Shown here in pieces: positions 9,928-20,150 of a DNA stretch of 64,000 bases. The position numbers were made by a program, and so were the translations under genes. The notes below the pieces were generated by a model. The model ran no database searches. It had not been told where the DNA came from and saw only the letters and a program-made list of their open reading frames with translations. The first letter of the stretch is position 1. Every line of letters begins with the position of its first letter. This stretch comes from Sphingomonas montanisoli. Lineage in GTDB: Bacteria > Pseudomonadota > Alphaproteobacteria > Sphingomonadales > Sphingomonadaceae. The DNA lies in NCBI RefSeq assembly GCF_008274695.1, contig NZ_VTOU01000004.1:186001-250000 (forward strand), given 5' to 3'.

Positions 9928-11415
9928 ATGCCATCGGGATCGACCCTCCGCAGCATCGACCGAATTCCTAAGGCGGAAGAAGGTCGGTCGGGGATTATCG
10001 ACATCGGATCGAACTCGATCCGACTTGTCATTTACGAGGGGCCGGCGCGAATCCCGGCGATTCTGTTCAACGAAAAGGTGATGGCCGGTCTCGGCAAGGG
10101 CGTGTCGCGTGACGGCGCGCTCGATGCGGAGGCGATGGAACGTGCGCTGGCGTCGCTCGCGCGCTTCCGCCGCCTGGCCGAACAGATGGGCGTGCCCAAT
10201 CCCCGTACCGTCGCCACCGCGGCGGTGCGCGATGCCAGCAACGGCAATCTGTTCCTCGGCATGGTCGGCGGACTTGGCCTGACGGTCGAGCTGTTGTCGG
10301 GCGAGGATGAGGCGCGGATGGCCGGGCTCGGCGTGATCGCGGCGATTCCCGGCGCGGACGGCATAGTCGGCGATCTTGGTGGCGGCAGCCTCGAACTCGT
10401 CCGCATTACTGATGGCGAGATTCGCGACACCGTCTCCTTCCCGCTCGGCGTGCTGCGCATCGGCGCGAACACGCTCCAGACGATTGGCAAGAAGGTCGAC
10501 AAGGCGCTGGGCGAGTCGGGCTGGCAGGGGAAGGGGGAGGGGCTGCCCTTCTATATGGTCGGCGGATCGTGGCGCTCGCTTGCGCGGGTCGACATGCACC
10601 TCACCGGCTATCCGCTGCCGATCGTCCACCATTATCGGATGGCGCGCGAGAATGCGCAGCATCTCGTTCGCGTCCTCTCGCACCTCGATCGCAAGCGGTT
10701 GCGCGAAGTGCCGGGTCTTTCGGGCTCACGTATGCCGTCGCTGCTGCCGAGCGCGGCTTTGCTGTCGCACGTCGCGCGGCGGCTGGGATCGAGCGAACTG
10801 ATCGTTTCAGCTTACGGCCTGCGCGAAGGGCTGCTGTATCAGTCGTTGCCCGAAAAGGTGCGCGGGCAGGATCCGCTGATCGCCGCAGCGCGTGAGGAAG
10901 GCGCGCGGCAGGGGCGCTTCGCCGAACATGGCGACCTGCTCGATCGCTGGATCGCGCCGTTGTTCGAGGACGAGAGCGGCGATCTCATCCGCTATCGCCA
11001 CGCCGTCTGCCTGCTCGCCGATGTCAGCTGGCGCGCGCATCCGGAATTCCGGGCCGAACGTGGGCTCGACATCGGACTGCACGGCAATTGGGTCGGCATC
11101 GACGCGCGCGGCCGGGCGATGATCGCGCATGCCCTGTGGGTCAGCTTCGGTGGCGAGGCGCCGGTCGACGTGGTGGCGCAATTGTGTACGCCTGCGGACC
11201 TCCAGACCGCGCAGCGCTGGGGCCTGGCGATACGGCTTGCCCAGCGGTTGAGCGGCGGTGTCGCCGACGCGCTGCTCGCGAGCCGGATCGCGGTCGATGG
11301 CGGTGCCGTGGTCCTCCGCCTCGATCGGGCGGACAGCGCGCTCTACGGTGAAGCTGTCGAGCGGCGCCACCGCACTCTGGCGCAGGTGATGAACTGCGAA
11401 GCCGTGCTGGCCTGA
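9928..11415 (+). CDS. ppx: Ppx/GppA exopolyphosphatase family protein
   Basis: A 495-residue ASKHA-fold phosphatase. The first phosphate loop is IDIGSNSIRLV (about residue 31) and the second is VGDLGGGSLELV (about 146-157). A C-terminal helical HD-like domain follows, giving the usual length of about 500. It should remove terminal phosphates from polyphosphate or pppGpp. It lies 130 bp downstream of ppk1 on the same strand, a common pairing. The ATG at 9928 gives about 28 extra residues before the core and may be slightly long. Confidence 0.93.
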   Translation: MPSGSTLRSIDRIPKAEEGRSGIIDIGSNSIRLVIYEGPARIPAILFNEKVMAGLGKGVSRDGALDAEAMERALASLARFRRLAEQMGVPNPRTVATAAVRDASNGNLFLGMVGGLGLTVELLSGEDEARMAGLGVIAAIPGADGIVGDLGGGSLELVRITDGEIRDTVSFPLGVLRIGANTLQTIGKKVDKALGESGWQGKGEGLPFYMVGGSWRSLARVDMHLTGYPLPIVHHYRMARENAQHLVRVLSHLDRKRLREVPGLSGSRMPSLLPSAALLSHVARRLGSSELIVSAYGLREGLLYQSLPEKVRGQDPLIAAAREEGARQGRFAEHGDLLDRWIAPLFEDESGDLIRYRHAVCLLADVSWRAHPEFRAERGLDIGLHGNWVGIDARGRAMIAHALWVSFGGEAPVDVVAQLCTPADLQTAQRWGLAIRLAQRLSGGVADALLASRIAVDGGAVVLRLDRADSALYGEAVERRHRTLAQVMNCEAVLA

Positions 11416-11541
11416 CGCTTTATCTTCCTTCGTGGCGCGGAAGGAAGTTGACCAGCAGGAAACGGACGGGCCTTATGCGCCCGACGGCCCGGAGAGGCCG
11501 CGTGGGAGGACGCGCACCTTTGTCCAGGGAGATTGTTCGTC

Positions 11542-12027
11542 ATGTCCGTCAAGAAACTCGTCGCCGGCCTTCTGATCGCGGCGGCCGCCACGTCGGCTGC
11601 CCAGGCCGAAGGCGTCACCCGCAAGGCTGCGCCGAACGCGATGATCGCTGGTTCGGTCACGGTGCCGGCGGGGACGAAGCTCTACTTCCTGTCGGGATCG
11701 ACCGGATCGCCGATCGACCCCAAGGTCACCGACACGCCCGACGCTTTTGGCGACACCAAGGCGCAGACGCTCAGCATCCTTACCAAGCTCAAGGCGCAAC
11801 TCGCCGAACTCGGCCTTGGCATGGGTGATATCGTCAAGCTTACCGTCTTCCTGGTCGGCGATCCGGCCAAGGGCGGCAAGATGGACCGCGACGGGATGAC
11901 CGAAAGCTACAAGCAGTTTTTCGGTACGGCGGAACAACCAAACGTTCCTGCGCGTAGCACGGTCCAGGTCGCAGCCCTCGGTCGCCCGCAGACGCTGGTC
12001 GAGATCGAGGCCGTCGCCGCCAAATAG
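11542..12027 (+). CDS. Exported RidA/YjgF-family protein
   Basis: A 161-residue protein with a clear Sec signal peptide (SVKKLVAGLLIAAAATSAAQA) followed by a RidA-fold domain: YFLSG, the segment TKAQTLSILTKLKAQLAELGLGMGDIVKLTVFL and the closing ARSTVQVAALGRP with the substrate-contacting arginine. Cytoplasmic RidA hydrolyses reactive enamines and imines; an exported form may act on periplasmic substrates or have another role. The ATG at 11542 has AGGGAG upstream; a TTG at 11533 is less likely. Followed 16 bp later by another exported protein. Confidence 0.87.
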   Translation: MSVKKLVAGLLIAAAATSAAQAEGVTRKAAPNAMIAGSVTVPAGTKLYFLSGSTGSPIDPKVTDTPDAFGDTKAQTLSILTKLKAQLAELGLGMGDIVKLTVFLVGDPAKGGKMDRDGMTESYKQFFGTAEQPNVPARSTVQVAALGRPQTLVEIEAVAAK

Positions 12028-12043
12028 CGAGGGAATTCAAGGA

Positions 12044-12550
12044 ATGAAGATCGGGTTCGGTGTGTTCGGTGCAGTGTTGATCGTCATGAGTGGCGCCGCC
12101 GTTGCGCAAAATACATCGAGCCCGTCGCAGCAGAACGGCTTTCAGGATGCCAGCAAGAAGGCAGGCCGGATCGCTTCCCAGCCCGGGCGTGACATCGGCG
12201 CGGTCAAGACCAAGATCCCGCCCGTTTTGCAGTCGGCGCGCGACAATCCGTATGCGATCTCGGGCATGAACTGCACGACGATCGCCAAGGCGATCACCGG
12301 TCTGAACGGCGCGCTCGGCGCTGATTTCGTCGCGGGGCCGGCCGCCAAGGAAAATCGCGGCGGCAAGATCGCCGAAGCGGGTGGGCAGACAATCGTCAAC
12401 TCGCTGATCCCCTTTCGCGGGCTGGTGCGCGAGGCAACCGGCGCCGCACCCGCGCAGCGCCGCCTGAACGCTGCGATCGACGCCGGCTATGCCCGCCGTG
12501 GCTTCCTGCGTGGCGTGCATCTCGCCCGGAAATGCCGCACGAAATACTGA
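12044..12550 (+). CDS. Hypothetical exported protein
   Basis: A 168-residue protein with a signal peptide (MKIGFGVFGAVLIVMSGAAVA, cut before QN) and a mature part with a polar linker, two cysteines (MNCTT and the C-terminal RKC) that could form a disulfide, and helical segments near the end (AQRRLNAAIDAGYARRGFLRG). I do not recognise a family. A good ribosome site (AAGGA) lies just before the ATG. It follows the exported RidA gene by 16 bp, suggesting one transcript. Confidence 0.7.
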   Translation: MKIGFGVFGAVLIVMSGAAVAQNTSSPSQQNGFQDASKKAGRIASQPGRDIGAVKTKIPPVLQSARDNPYAISGMNCTTIAKAITGLNGALGADFVAGPAAKENRGGKIAEAGGQTIVNSLIPFRGLVREATGAAPAQRRLNAAIDAGYARRGFLRGVHLARKCRTKY

Positions 12551-12618
12551 TTTCAGCGCGCATTCGTTAGCGGCAATCGTTTGAAAATTCGCAACATATC
12601 CGAAACATTGTTTCATGT

Positions 12619-12642
12619 TGATAATGCAAATGACTCGCATTA
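12619..12642 (+). promoter_or_regulatory. Putative Fur-type iron operator
   Basis: The core at 12623-12641 is an imperfect inverted repeat: AATGC at 12623-12627 and GCATT at 12637-12641 around a 9-bp centre, with 7 of 9 arm positions pairing. With the preceding GATAATGC it resembles Fur boxes before iron-regulated receptors. It lies 35-57 bp before the TonB-dependent receptor start, the right place to block transcription. No binding data; inferred from sequence and context. Confidence 0.55.
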
Positions 12643-12675
12643 AAGGCGGTACCCTTCATAAAAAGGGGATCGCAC

Positions 12676-14754
12676 ATGAACGCTCTTCGACTGTCGATGC
12701 TGTGCTGCACGGCTATGATCGCAGTACCGGCCTGGGCCGACGAAGCGGCAGTGGACTCGGACATTCTGGTTACCGCGCTGCGCCAGACCAGCGGTTCGGC
12801 GACGAAGACCGACACCCCGATTCTCCAGACGCCGCAGCCGGTCACGATCGTAGACGATACGCTGTTCGAGGCGCAGGGGGCGGTGTCGATCAACGACACA
12901 CTTCGTTACGTTGCCGGTGTGACCGCCAATCCGTACGGTCCCGATAGCCGCACCGACGGCATCACCGTTCGCGGCGTGAGCGCGCTCCAGTTCCGCGACG
13001 GAATGCGCGACATCTTCAGCTATTATGCCAGCATCCGCGCCGATCCGTATAATTTCGACCAAGTCGAACTGGTGCGCGGCCCGGCCTCGGTCCTGTTCGG
13101 GCAGGGGGCGATCGGCGGTATCTTCAACCTCGCTTCCAAGTTACCCGAAAAGGAGATGCGCGGGGAATTCCAGGTCCGCTACGGATCGTTCGACCGCAAG
13201 GAGGCGCTGGCCGACTTCACGGGCGAGATCACCAACGGAATATCGGGCCGCATCGTCGCACGCGTGCGCGACGCCGACAGCCAGACCGATCATGTGCCCG
13301 ATGACCGCGTGATGATTTCGCCCTCGATCAGCTTCGAGCCGAGTGAAAAGACCAAGATCACGCTGTTGGGTCTCTATCAGGAGGATGATGGCGGATCGAC
13401 CGCGCAGTTCCTGCCGCTGGTCGGTACGATCCTGCCCAACCCGAACGGCCAGCTGAAGAACAGCCTGTTCATCGGCAAGCCGGGCTGGGACCGCTATGAC
13501 GGCCGCCTGCTGCAGGGCACCGGCATCATCAACCACGAGTTCAGCGACAGCGTGAAGCTGAGCCTCAAGGCCCGCTACATCGACAGCGACCTCGAATATT
13601 TCACGCATTATCCTGACAGCTATTCGAACCCGACCAATCCCTATCTGGATGCGGCGCAGCGCACGATCGGCCTCTATTCGGACGCCACCCGCGCCCGGAT
13701 GAACATCTTCTCCACCGACAACAATCTGCGCTTCGATTTCGATACCGGCGAGAATGTGAAGCACGTCCTGCTGACGGGTGTCGATTATAGCTGGAACCAC
13801 GTCCGCAAGACGGGTGGCTTCAGCTATGAAGTGATCGATATCTACAACATCAACTATGCCGCCCTGTCGAACTATGGCGGAGGCCTCCCGCAGCCAACTT
13901 CGGCCAACGAGGATGGCGAGCAGACCCAGCTCGGCGTCTACATCCAGGATCAGATCCGCTTCTACGATCGCGTCTCGATCGTCCTTGGCGCGCGGCAGGA
14001 CTGGACGAAGCAACGCTCCTTTGGCGGCGCGTGGCAGAAGGACAAGGCGACCACCTTCCGCGCGGGCCTGATCGGCGACATCACGCCGTGGCTCTCGCCC
14101 TTCGTCAGCTATACCGAAAGCTTCGAGCCGCTCGCGGGCATCGCCAGCAACGGCAACCTCTTCGTGCCCAAGCGCGGCCGCCAATATGAGGCGGGCGTGA
14201 AGCTGCATCCCGGCAAGGCGACCCTGCTGACGATCACCGGTTTCCACATCAAGGAAAGCGGCCGCCCGATCGACGATCCTTCGACCGCCGATCCTTTCGA
14301 TCAGATGCAGGCCGGCGAACTGACGACCAAGGGCTTCGAGATCGAAGGCAGCACCGCGCTGCCGGGCAAGATCACGCTGCTCGCGAATTACAGCTACAAC
14401 AAGGCGCAGATCAAAGGCACCGGCGTGCAGCTGGATAATGTGCCCAAATATAACGCCTCGGCCTGGGCGACGAAGGGCTTCGATCTGTCGGAAGACGCTT
14501 TGCTCACGCTGGGCGCCGGCGTTCGCTACACCAGCAAGAACGTGTCTTACGGCGCGGCTTTCCCGGCGGGGATCGTGACGCCGAGCTATACGGTGGCCGA
14601 TGCCTATGCCGAGGTTCGCTGGCAGAACTGGCGCTTCTCGGTCAACGCGACCAACCTGTTCGGCAAGGACTATTATTCGGCCTGCCTGGCGCGTGGCGAC
14701 TGCTTCGTCGGTGCCGCGCGCAATGTCTATGCGACCGTCGGCTATCGCTTCTGA
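12676..14754 (+). CDS. TonB-dependent siderophore receptor
   Basis: A 692-residue outer-membrane beta-barrel. It has a signal peptide (to about residue 21, ending PAWA), a TonB box DILVTA near residue 29, a plug domain (PQPVTIVDDTLFEAQ, then DGITVRGV and VELVRGPASVLFGQGAIGG) and a barrel ending in YATVGYRF with a terminal aromatic residue as barrel assembly requires. It is the siderophore-receptor type (FhuA/FepA-like), taking up ferric siderophore with TonB energy. A Fur-like box lies upstream, and the next two genes overlap it in tandem, forming an iron cassette. The specific siderophore is unknown. Confidence 0.93.
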   Translation: MNALRLSMLCCTAMIAVPAWADEAAVDSDILVTALRQTSGSATKTDTPILQTPQPVTIVDDTLFEAQGAVSINDTLRYVAGVTANPYGPDSRTDGITVRGVSALQFRDGMRDIFSYYASIRADPYNFDQVELVRGPASVLFGQGAIGGIFNLASKLPEKEMRGEFQVRYGSFDRKEALADFTGEITNGISGRIVARVRDADSQTDHVPDDRVMISPSISFEPSEKTKITLLGLYQEDDGGSTAQFLPLVGTILPNPNGQLKNSLFIGKPGWDRYDGRLLQGTGIINHEFSDSVKLSLKARYIDSDLEYFTHYPDSYSNPTNPYLDAAQRTIGLYSDATRARMNIFSTDNNLRFDFDTGENVKHVLLTGVDYSWNHVRKTGGFSYEVIDIYNINYAALSNYGGGLPQPTSANEDGEQTQLGVYIQDQIRFYDRVSIVLGARQDWTKQRSFGGAWQKDKATTFRAGLIGDITPWLSPFVSYTESFEPLAGIASNGNLFVPKRGRQYEAGVKLHPGKATLLTITGFHIKESGRPIDDPSTADPFDQMQAGELTTKGFEIEGSTALPGKITLLANYSYNKAQIKGTGVQLDNVPKYNASAWATKGFDLSEDALLTLGAGVRYTSKNVSYGAAFPAGIVTPSYTVADAYAEVRWQNWRFSVNATNLFGKDYYSACLARGDCFVGAARNVYATVGYRF

Positions 14755-15326
14755 TGGCTGATGCGCTTCTTTACGTGGGCGCGGCGGCGGCGATCGCGGG
14801 TGTGGCGCTGCTGCGCTACGCCTGGTCGCTGCCGAAGCGGTCGCGGATGTTCAACGCGATTGCCTGGGGCCTGTGGGCGCTGGCGATCGCTCTCGGTTGG
14901 GCGTCGGCGGGCATGTGGGGCGTTTCGGTCGAGACGCTCATCGGCATGGTCACGGCGATCGCGATTATGGCCCATGCGGCCTCGACCTCGCCCCCCAGCA
15001 AGGCGAAGGCATCCAATCGCCGTGTGAAGATGCTGCCCGAAGCCGGCGAACCGCTGGGCCTCGGGCGGCGTATCCTGACCTTCCTGATCGTCATCGGCCT
15101 CGGCATGTTCGCGGCGGCCGGCTTCGCGGTCGGCGCGCGCTGGATCGCGGCGCTCGCGGGGGCAGGGGAGGCCGACGCCAACGTGATCGGCCTGTTCGTG
15201 ATGCCGCTCGCCTGGACCTTCCTCGCTTTCTTCATGATGATGGCGGGGCGTCGTCGCCAGATGCTGTTGGTCGGGATCGGACTGGCGAGTGCGCTTCCCG
15301 CTGCGATCCAGGGAGGTGCCCTGTGA
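14754..15326 (+). CDS. Hypothetical multi-pass membrane protein of the iron cassette
   Basis: A 190-residue protein with about five hydrophobic helices (near residues 3-20, 33-50, 58-75, 103-125 and 150-180) and a charged loop SPPSKAKASNRRVK. I recognise no catalytic motif. Its ATG shares a base with the receptor's stop codon (TGATG) and its stop overlaps the PepSY gene start (GTGA), so all three are translationally linked. It may assist the PepSY protein in reducing or moving iron, but that is inferred from position only. Confidence 0.75.
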   Translation: MADALLYVGAAAAIAGVALLRYAWSLPKRSRMFNAIAWGLWALAIALGWASAGMWGVSVETLIGMVTAIAIMAHAASTSPPSKAKASNRRVKMLPEAGEPLGLGRRILTFLIVIGLGMFAAAGFAVGARWIAALAGAGEADANVIGLFVMPLAWTFLAFFMMMAGRRRQMLLVGIGLASALPAAIQGGAL

Positions 15327-16633
15327 AAGCGGTCGAACCCGGCACCGTCAAACGCGCGCTTTCGGTCCACGCCGCGATCGGCCTGCTCGCGGGGGCGATG
15401 CTCTATCTCGTCTCGGTGACGGGCGCGGTCCTCGCTTTTTACACCGATCTCCAGCGGATCGAGCAGCCCGGCGCCCCGGAAATGGCCCGCATCAGCCCTG
15501 AGGCCGTGCAACGCGGGATCGAAGCCGTGCTGGCGAGCGAGAAGGGCAAGCCGAACACGACCCACCTGTTCGTCCGTCTGCCCACCGTCGATATGCCGCG
15601 CGCCACGGTTTCGACCGATACGCAGAGCCAGCATATCAATTCGGACGGATCGATCGCGATGGCGGAGGAGAAGAAGTGGTCCGACTTCCTCTTCGCGCTC
15701 CACTACACGCTTAACATTCCCGGCCTGATCGGCATGACGATCGTCGGCATCCTGGGCGTGATGATGCTTGCGCTGTCGCTGTCGGGCGTGGTGGCGCTGC
15801 CGCGCATCTTCCGCGACGCCTTCCGCCTGCGCGCCCGCGACACGGGCGGGATCGGCCTGGCCGACTGGCATAACCGGCTGAGCGTGTGGACCTTGCCCTT
15901 CACGATCGCGGTCGCGCTGACCGGCACCGTCATCGCGTTGGGGACCGTCACGGTCTATGCGATCGCGACCGCCAGCTATGGCGGCAAGACCGAGAAGGTG
16001 TACGAACCGATCTTCGGCAAGGAAGCCAAGCCCGACAAGAAGTCGGCGCCGATCGCCAACGTGGTCGCGGCGTTCGACGATCTGGCGCGCCGCCATCCCG
16101 ATATCCCGGCCACCTTCGTCATCATCCACGATCCGAAAACGGTGGGGCAGCATGTCCAGCTGATGGGCGAACCGCGCCGCCGACTGATCTTCGGCGAATA
16201 TTATAATTACGATGCGCAGGGGCGCTTCGAAGGTGCAGCGGGCATGGATCAAGGCGCGTTGGGGCAGCAGGCGGCATCGTCGACCTACAAGCTCCACTTC
16301 GGCACCTTCGGCGGCACGCCGGTCAAGATCGCCTATCTGGCGTTCGGGCTGGGCCTGTCGGCGATCAGCGCGACGGGCACCTATATCTGGCTGGGCAAGC
16401 GCCGCCGCCGGGGCATGGACGAACCGCGCCTGCGCGCCGCATGGGATGGCGTGGTGTGGGGCGCGCCCGTCGCGCTGGTCGCGACCTTCGCGGCGCGCAT
16501 GGTGATCGGCAACGACGCCCCGTTCATCGCGATCTTCTGGATCTGCTTCGTGGCCGTCGTGTTGGGATCGATCCTGCGCGCGCATCGCCGCGTGGCTCTG
16601 CCCGCTCGGAAAGAGGCACTTGCCGCGGACTGA
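15323..16633 (+). CDS. PepSY-associated TM-helix protein (putative ferric-siderophore reductase)
   Basis: A 436-residue inner-membrane protein. The first helix has the family pattern VHAAIGLLAGAMLYLVSVTGAVLAF. HYTLNIPGLIGMTIVGILGV and DWHNRLSVWTLPFTIAVALTG carry the conserved histidines thought to bind heme, and two more helices lie near the C-terminus. Related proteins downstream of TonB receptors reduce ferric siderophores or act as iron-regulated membrane proteins. The GTG start at 15323 overlaps the previous stop as GTGA and has a strong GGGAGG ribosome site. The reductase role is inferred from family and context. Confidence 0.85.
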   Translation: MKAVEPGTVKRALSVHAAIGLLAGAMLYLVSVTGAVLAFYTDLQRIEQPGAPEMARISPEAVQRGIEAVLASEKGKPNTTHLFVRLPTVDMPRATVSTDTQSQHINSDGSIAMAEEKKWSDFLFALHYTLNIPGLIGMTIVGILGVMMLALSLSGVVALPRIFRDAFRLRARDTGGIGLADWHNRLSVWTLPFTIAVALTGTVIALGTVTVYAIATASYGGKTEKVYEPIFGKEAKPDKKSAPIANVVAAFDDLARRHPDIPATFVIIHDPKTVGQHVQLMGEPRRRLIFGEYYNYDAQGRFEGAAGMDQGALGQQAASSTYKLHFGTFGGTPVKIAYLAFGLGLSAISATGTYIWLGKRRRRGMDEPRLRAAWDGVVWGAPVALVATFAARMVIGNDAPFIAIFWICFVAVVLGSILRAHRRVALPARKEALAAD

Positions 16634-16681
16634 CCCGATCGGCTCCCGCTATGAAGACCAAAATCATGGCGGGAGTTTGCG

Positions 16682-17203
16682 ATGTCGCAGCACGGCTTTG
16701 GGCAGATCGATCAGATCGGATATCTGGTCGAAAATCTCGATGCGGCGATCCAATTCTGGATCGACCGTTTCGGCGTGGGGCCGTGGACGGTGTTCCGCAA
16801 CGTGCCGCTCGATGGCGTCTATAGGGGGCAGGCGGGCACCGTCACGATCGACGTCGGACTATCCTATCAGGGCAATGTCCAGATCGAGTTGATCGAGGCG
16901 ACCAACGACACGCCGTCGCCCTATCGCGACGCGGACGGCAGGCGCCTGCTCGGCATTCACCACACCGCGCATATCGTCGACGATCTCGACGCGGCGGTGG
17001 CGAAGGCGAGCGGCAACGGCCTGCGCGTCGTGTTCGAGGCCTCCAACCCCGCCACCCGCGTCGCCTATCTCGCGTCGGACAATGAGCCGGGGCTGCTCGC
17101 CGAGTTCATCATGGGGCCGGGGATGCGCGAAATGGCCGACGCCGGGATCGCAGCGGCGAAAATGTGGGACGGGAGCAATCCGGTGGTCGAGATGACGGCC
17201 TAG
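16682..17203 (+). CDS. VOC family protein (glyoxalase/methylmalonyl-CoA epimerase-like)
   Basis: A 173-residue protein made of two beta-alpha-beta-beta-beta modules: IDQIGYLVENLDAAIQFWIDRFGVGPW at the start and GIHHTAHIVDDLDAAVAKASGNG in the second half, with a late AEFI strand carrying a likely metal-ligand glutamate. Such proteins bind a divalent metal and act in isomerase, lyase or dioxygenase reactions. Substrate unknown. The ATG at 16682 has GGGAG upstream. A large palindromic repeat follows the stop. Confidence 0.83.
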   Translation: MSQHGFGQIDQIGYLVENLDAAIQFWIDRFGVGPWTVFRNVPLDGVYRGQAGTVTIDVGLSYQGNVQIELIEATNDTPSPYRDADGRRLLGIHHTAHIVDDLDAAVAKASGNGLRVVFEASNPATRVAYLASDNEPGLLAEFIMGPGMREMADAGIAAAKMWDGSNPVVEMTA

Positions 17204-17207
17204 CTAT

Positions 17208-17331
17208 TCCTCCCCCGCCAGGGGGAGGTGTCAGCGTAACTGACGGAGGGGGAGGACAGAGGCCAACTCGTTTTGGGTCGTATCCTCCCCCTCCGTCGCC
17301 TTCGGCGCCACCTCCCCCTGGCGGGGGAGGA
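17208..17331. repeat. Large nested palindromic intergenic repeat (CTCCCCC family)
   Basis: Outer arms at 17208-17230 and 17309-17331 are a perfect 23-bp inverted repeat (TCCTCCCCCGCCAGGGGGAGG...). Inside it, a second perfect 15-bp inverted repeat pairs 17242-17256 with 17283-17297. The element can fold into a long cruciform or RNA hairpin. It fills the space between two converging genes (VOC protein and clpA), where it could stop or stabilise transcripts from both sides. Related arms occur at 7543 and 23831. Confidence 0.88.
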
Positions 17332-17335
17332 TTGG

Positions 17336-17378
17336 AATACAAAAAGGCCCGCCTCCAGTCGGAAGCGGGCCTCTTTGT
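17336..17378 (-). terminator. Rho-independent terminator of clpA (probably bidirectional)
   Basis: Stem GGCCCGC (17346-17352) pairs with GCGGGCC (17365-17371), with an inner TCC/GGA extension. On the minus strand it is followed by TTTTTGTATT; on the plus strand by CTCTTTGTT. It lies 16 bp after the clpA stop. Confidence 0.85.
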
Positions 17379-17393
17379 TAGTGGGTTACGAAG

Positions 17394-19703
<2,310 letters not shown>

Positions 19704-19720
19704 ATTATCGATACTCCTCT

Positions 19721-19742
19721 CGGCAGAGGGTTCCCCCTGCCG
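19721..19742 (-). promoter_or_regulatory. Hairpin in the clpA leader next to the ribosome site
   Basis: CGGCAGAGGG (19721-19730) and CCCCCTGCCG (19733-19742) form a 10-bp stem with one mismatch. On the clpA strand it is followed directly by AGAGGAG, the likely ribosome site, then ATG. It may influence translation start or be a remnant of a repeat. Function inferred only from position. Confidence 0.4.
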
Positions 19743-19880
19743 ACAACGTATATCTTGGGGTCCGGTGCCCCGCGATCAAGGCTTGCCCCCTGATCGAAGT
19801 CTGTCCGCCCAGGAAGCGGATCTGTGCGTGGCCCAGAAGGCGGAGATCGGCGCGTCTTCCGCTCCCCGGCTGGCCCACAC

Positions 19881-20078
19881 TCATCGTTTGAATAGTGCGT
19901 CTGCGGTTGCGCGATGGTTAACCGAGGCGTCGATCTTTGCACGGCAGCGCACGATCTCCGCTTCGAGCAAGGCGATGCGGGCGTGAAGTTCCTCGACCGA
20001 AAAGGGGTTGAGATCCTGGCGCGCGAGGCCGGCGGCCGGATCGGCGTTGCTGCGGGCGAGGCTCTCGTCGGGCTCCAT
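19881..20078 (-). CDS. DUF1192 family small protein
   Basis: A 65-residue protein with the family signature DLNPFSVEELHARIALLEAEIVRCRAKI, a short acidic coiled coil, and the closing RATADALFKR. The family is confined mainly to alphaproteobacteria and has no settled function. The ATG at 20078 fits the family length; a GTG at 20084 would add two residues. It diverges from the quinone oxidoreductase gene (starts 73 bp apart) and lies upstream of clpA on the same strand with a 177-bp gap, which holds only the clpA leader. Confidence 0.85.
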   Translation of the reverse strand: MEPDESLARSNADPAAGLARQDLNPFSVEELHARIALLEAEIVRCRAKIDASVNHRATADALFKR

Positions 20079-20150
20079 GTACACAGCGTTGACCGGGGCG
20101 GCACCCTTGTCAATAAACCCGCATCGGTTCGTCTCATTCGAAAGGCCAAT

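Noticed and set aside
17208-17331. Insertion sequence ends
   Set aside because: The element is only 124 bp, has no transposase and no evident target duplication; it fits the palindromic-repeat class better.
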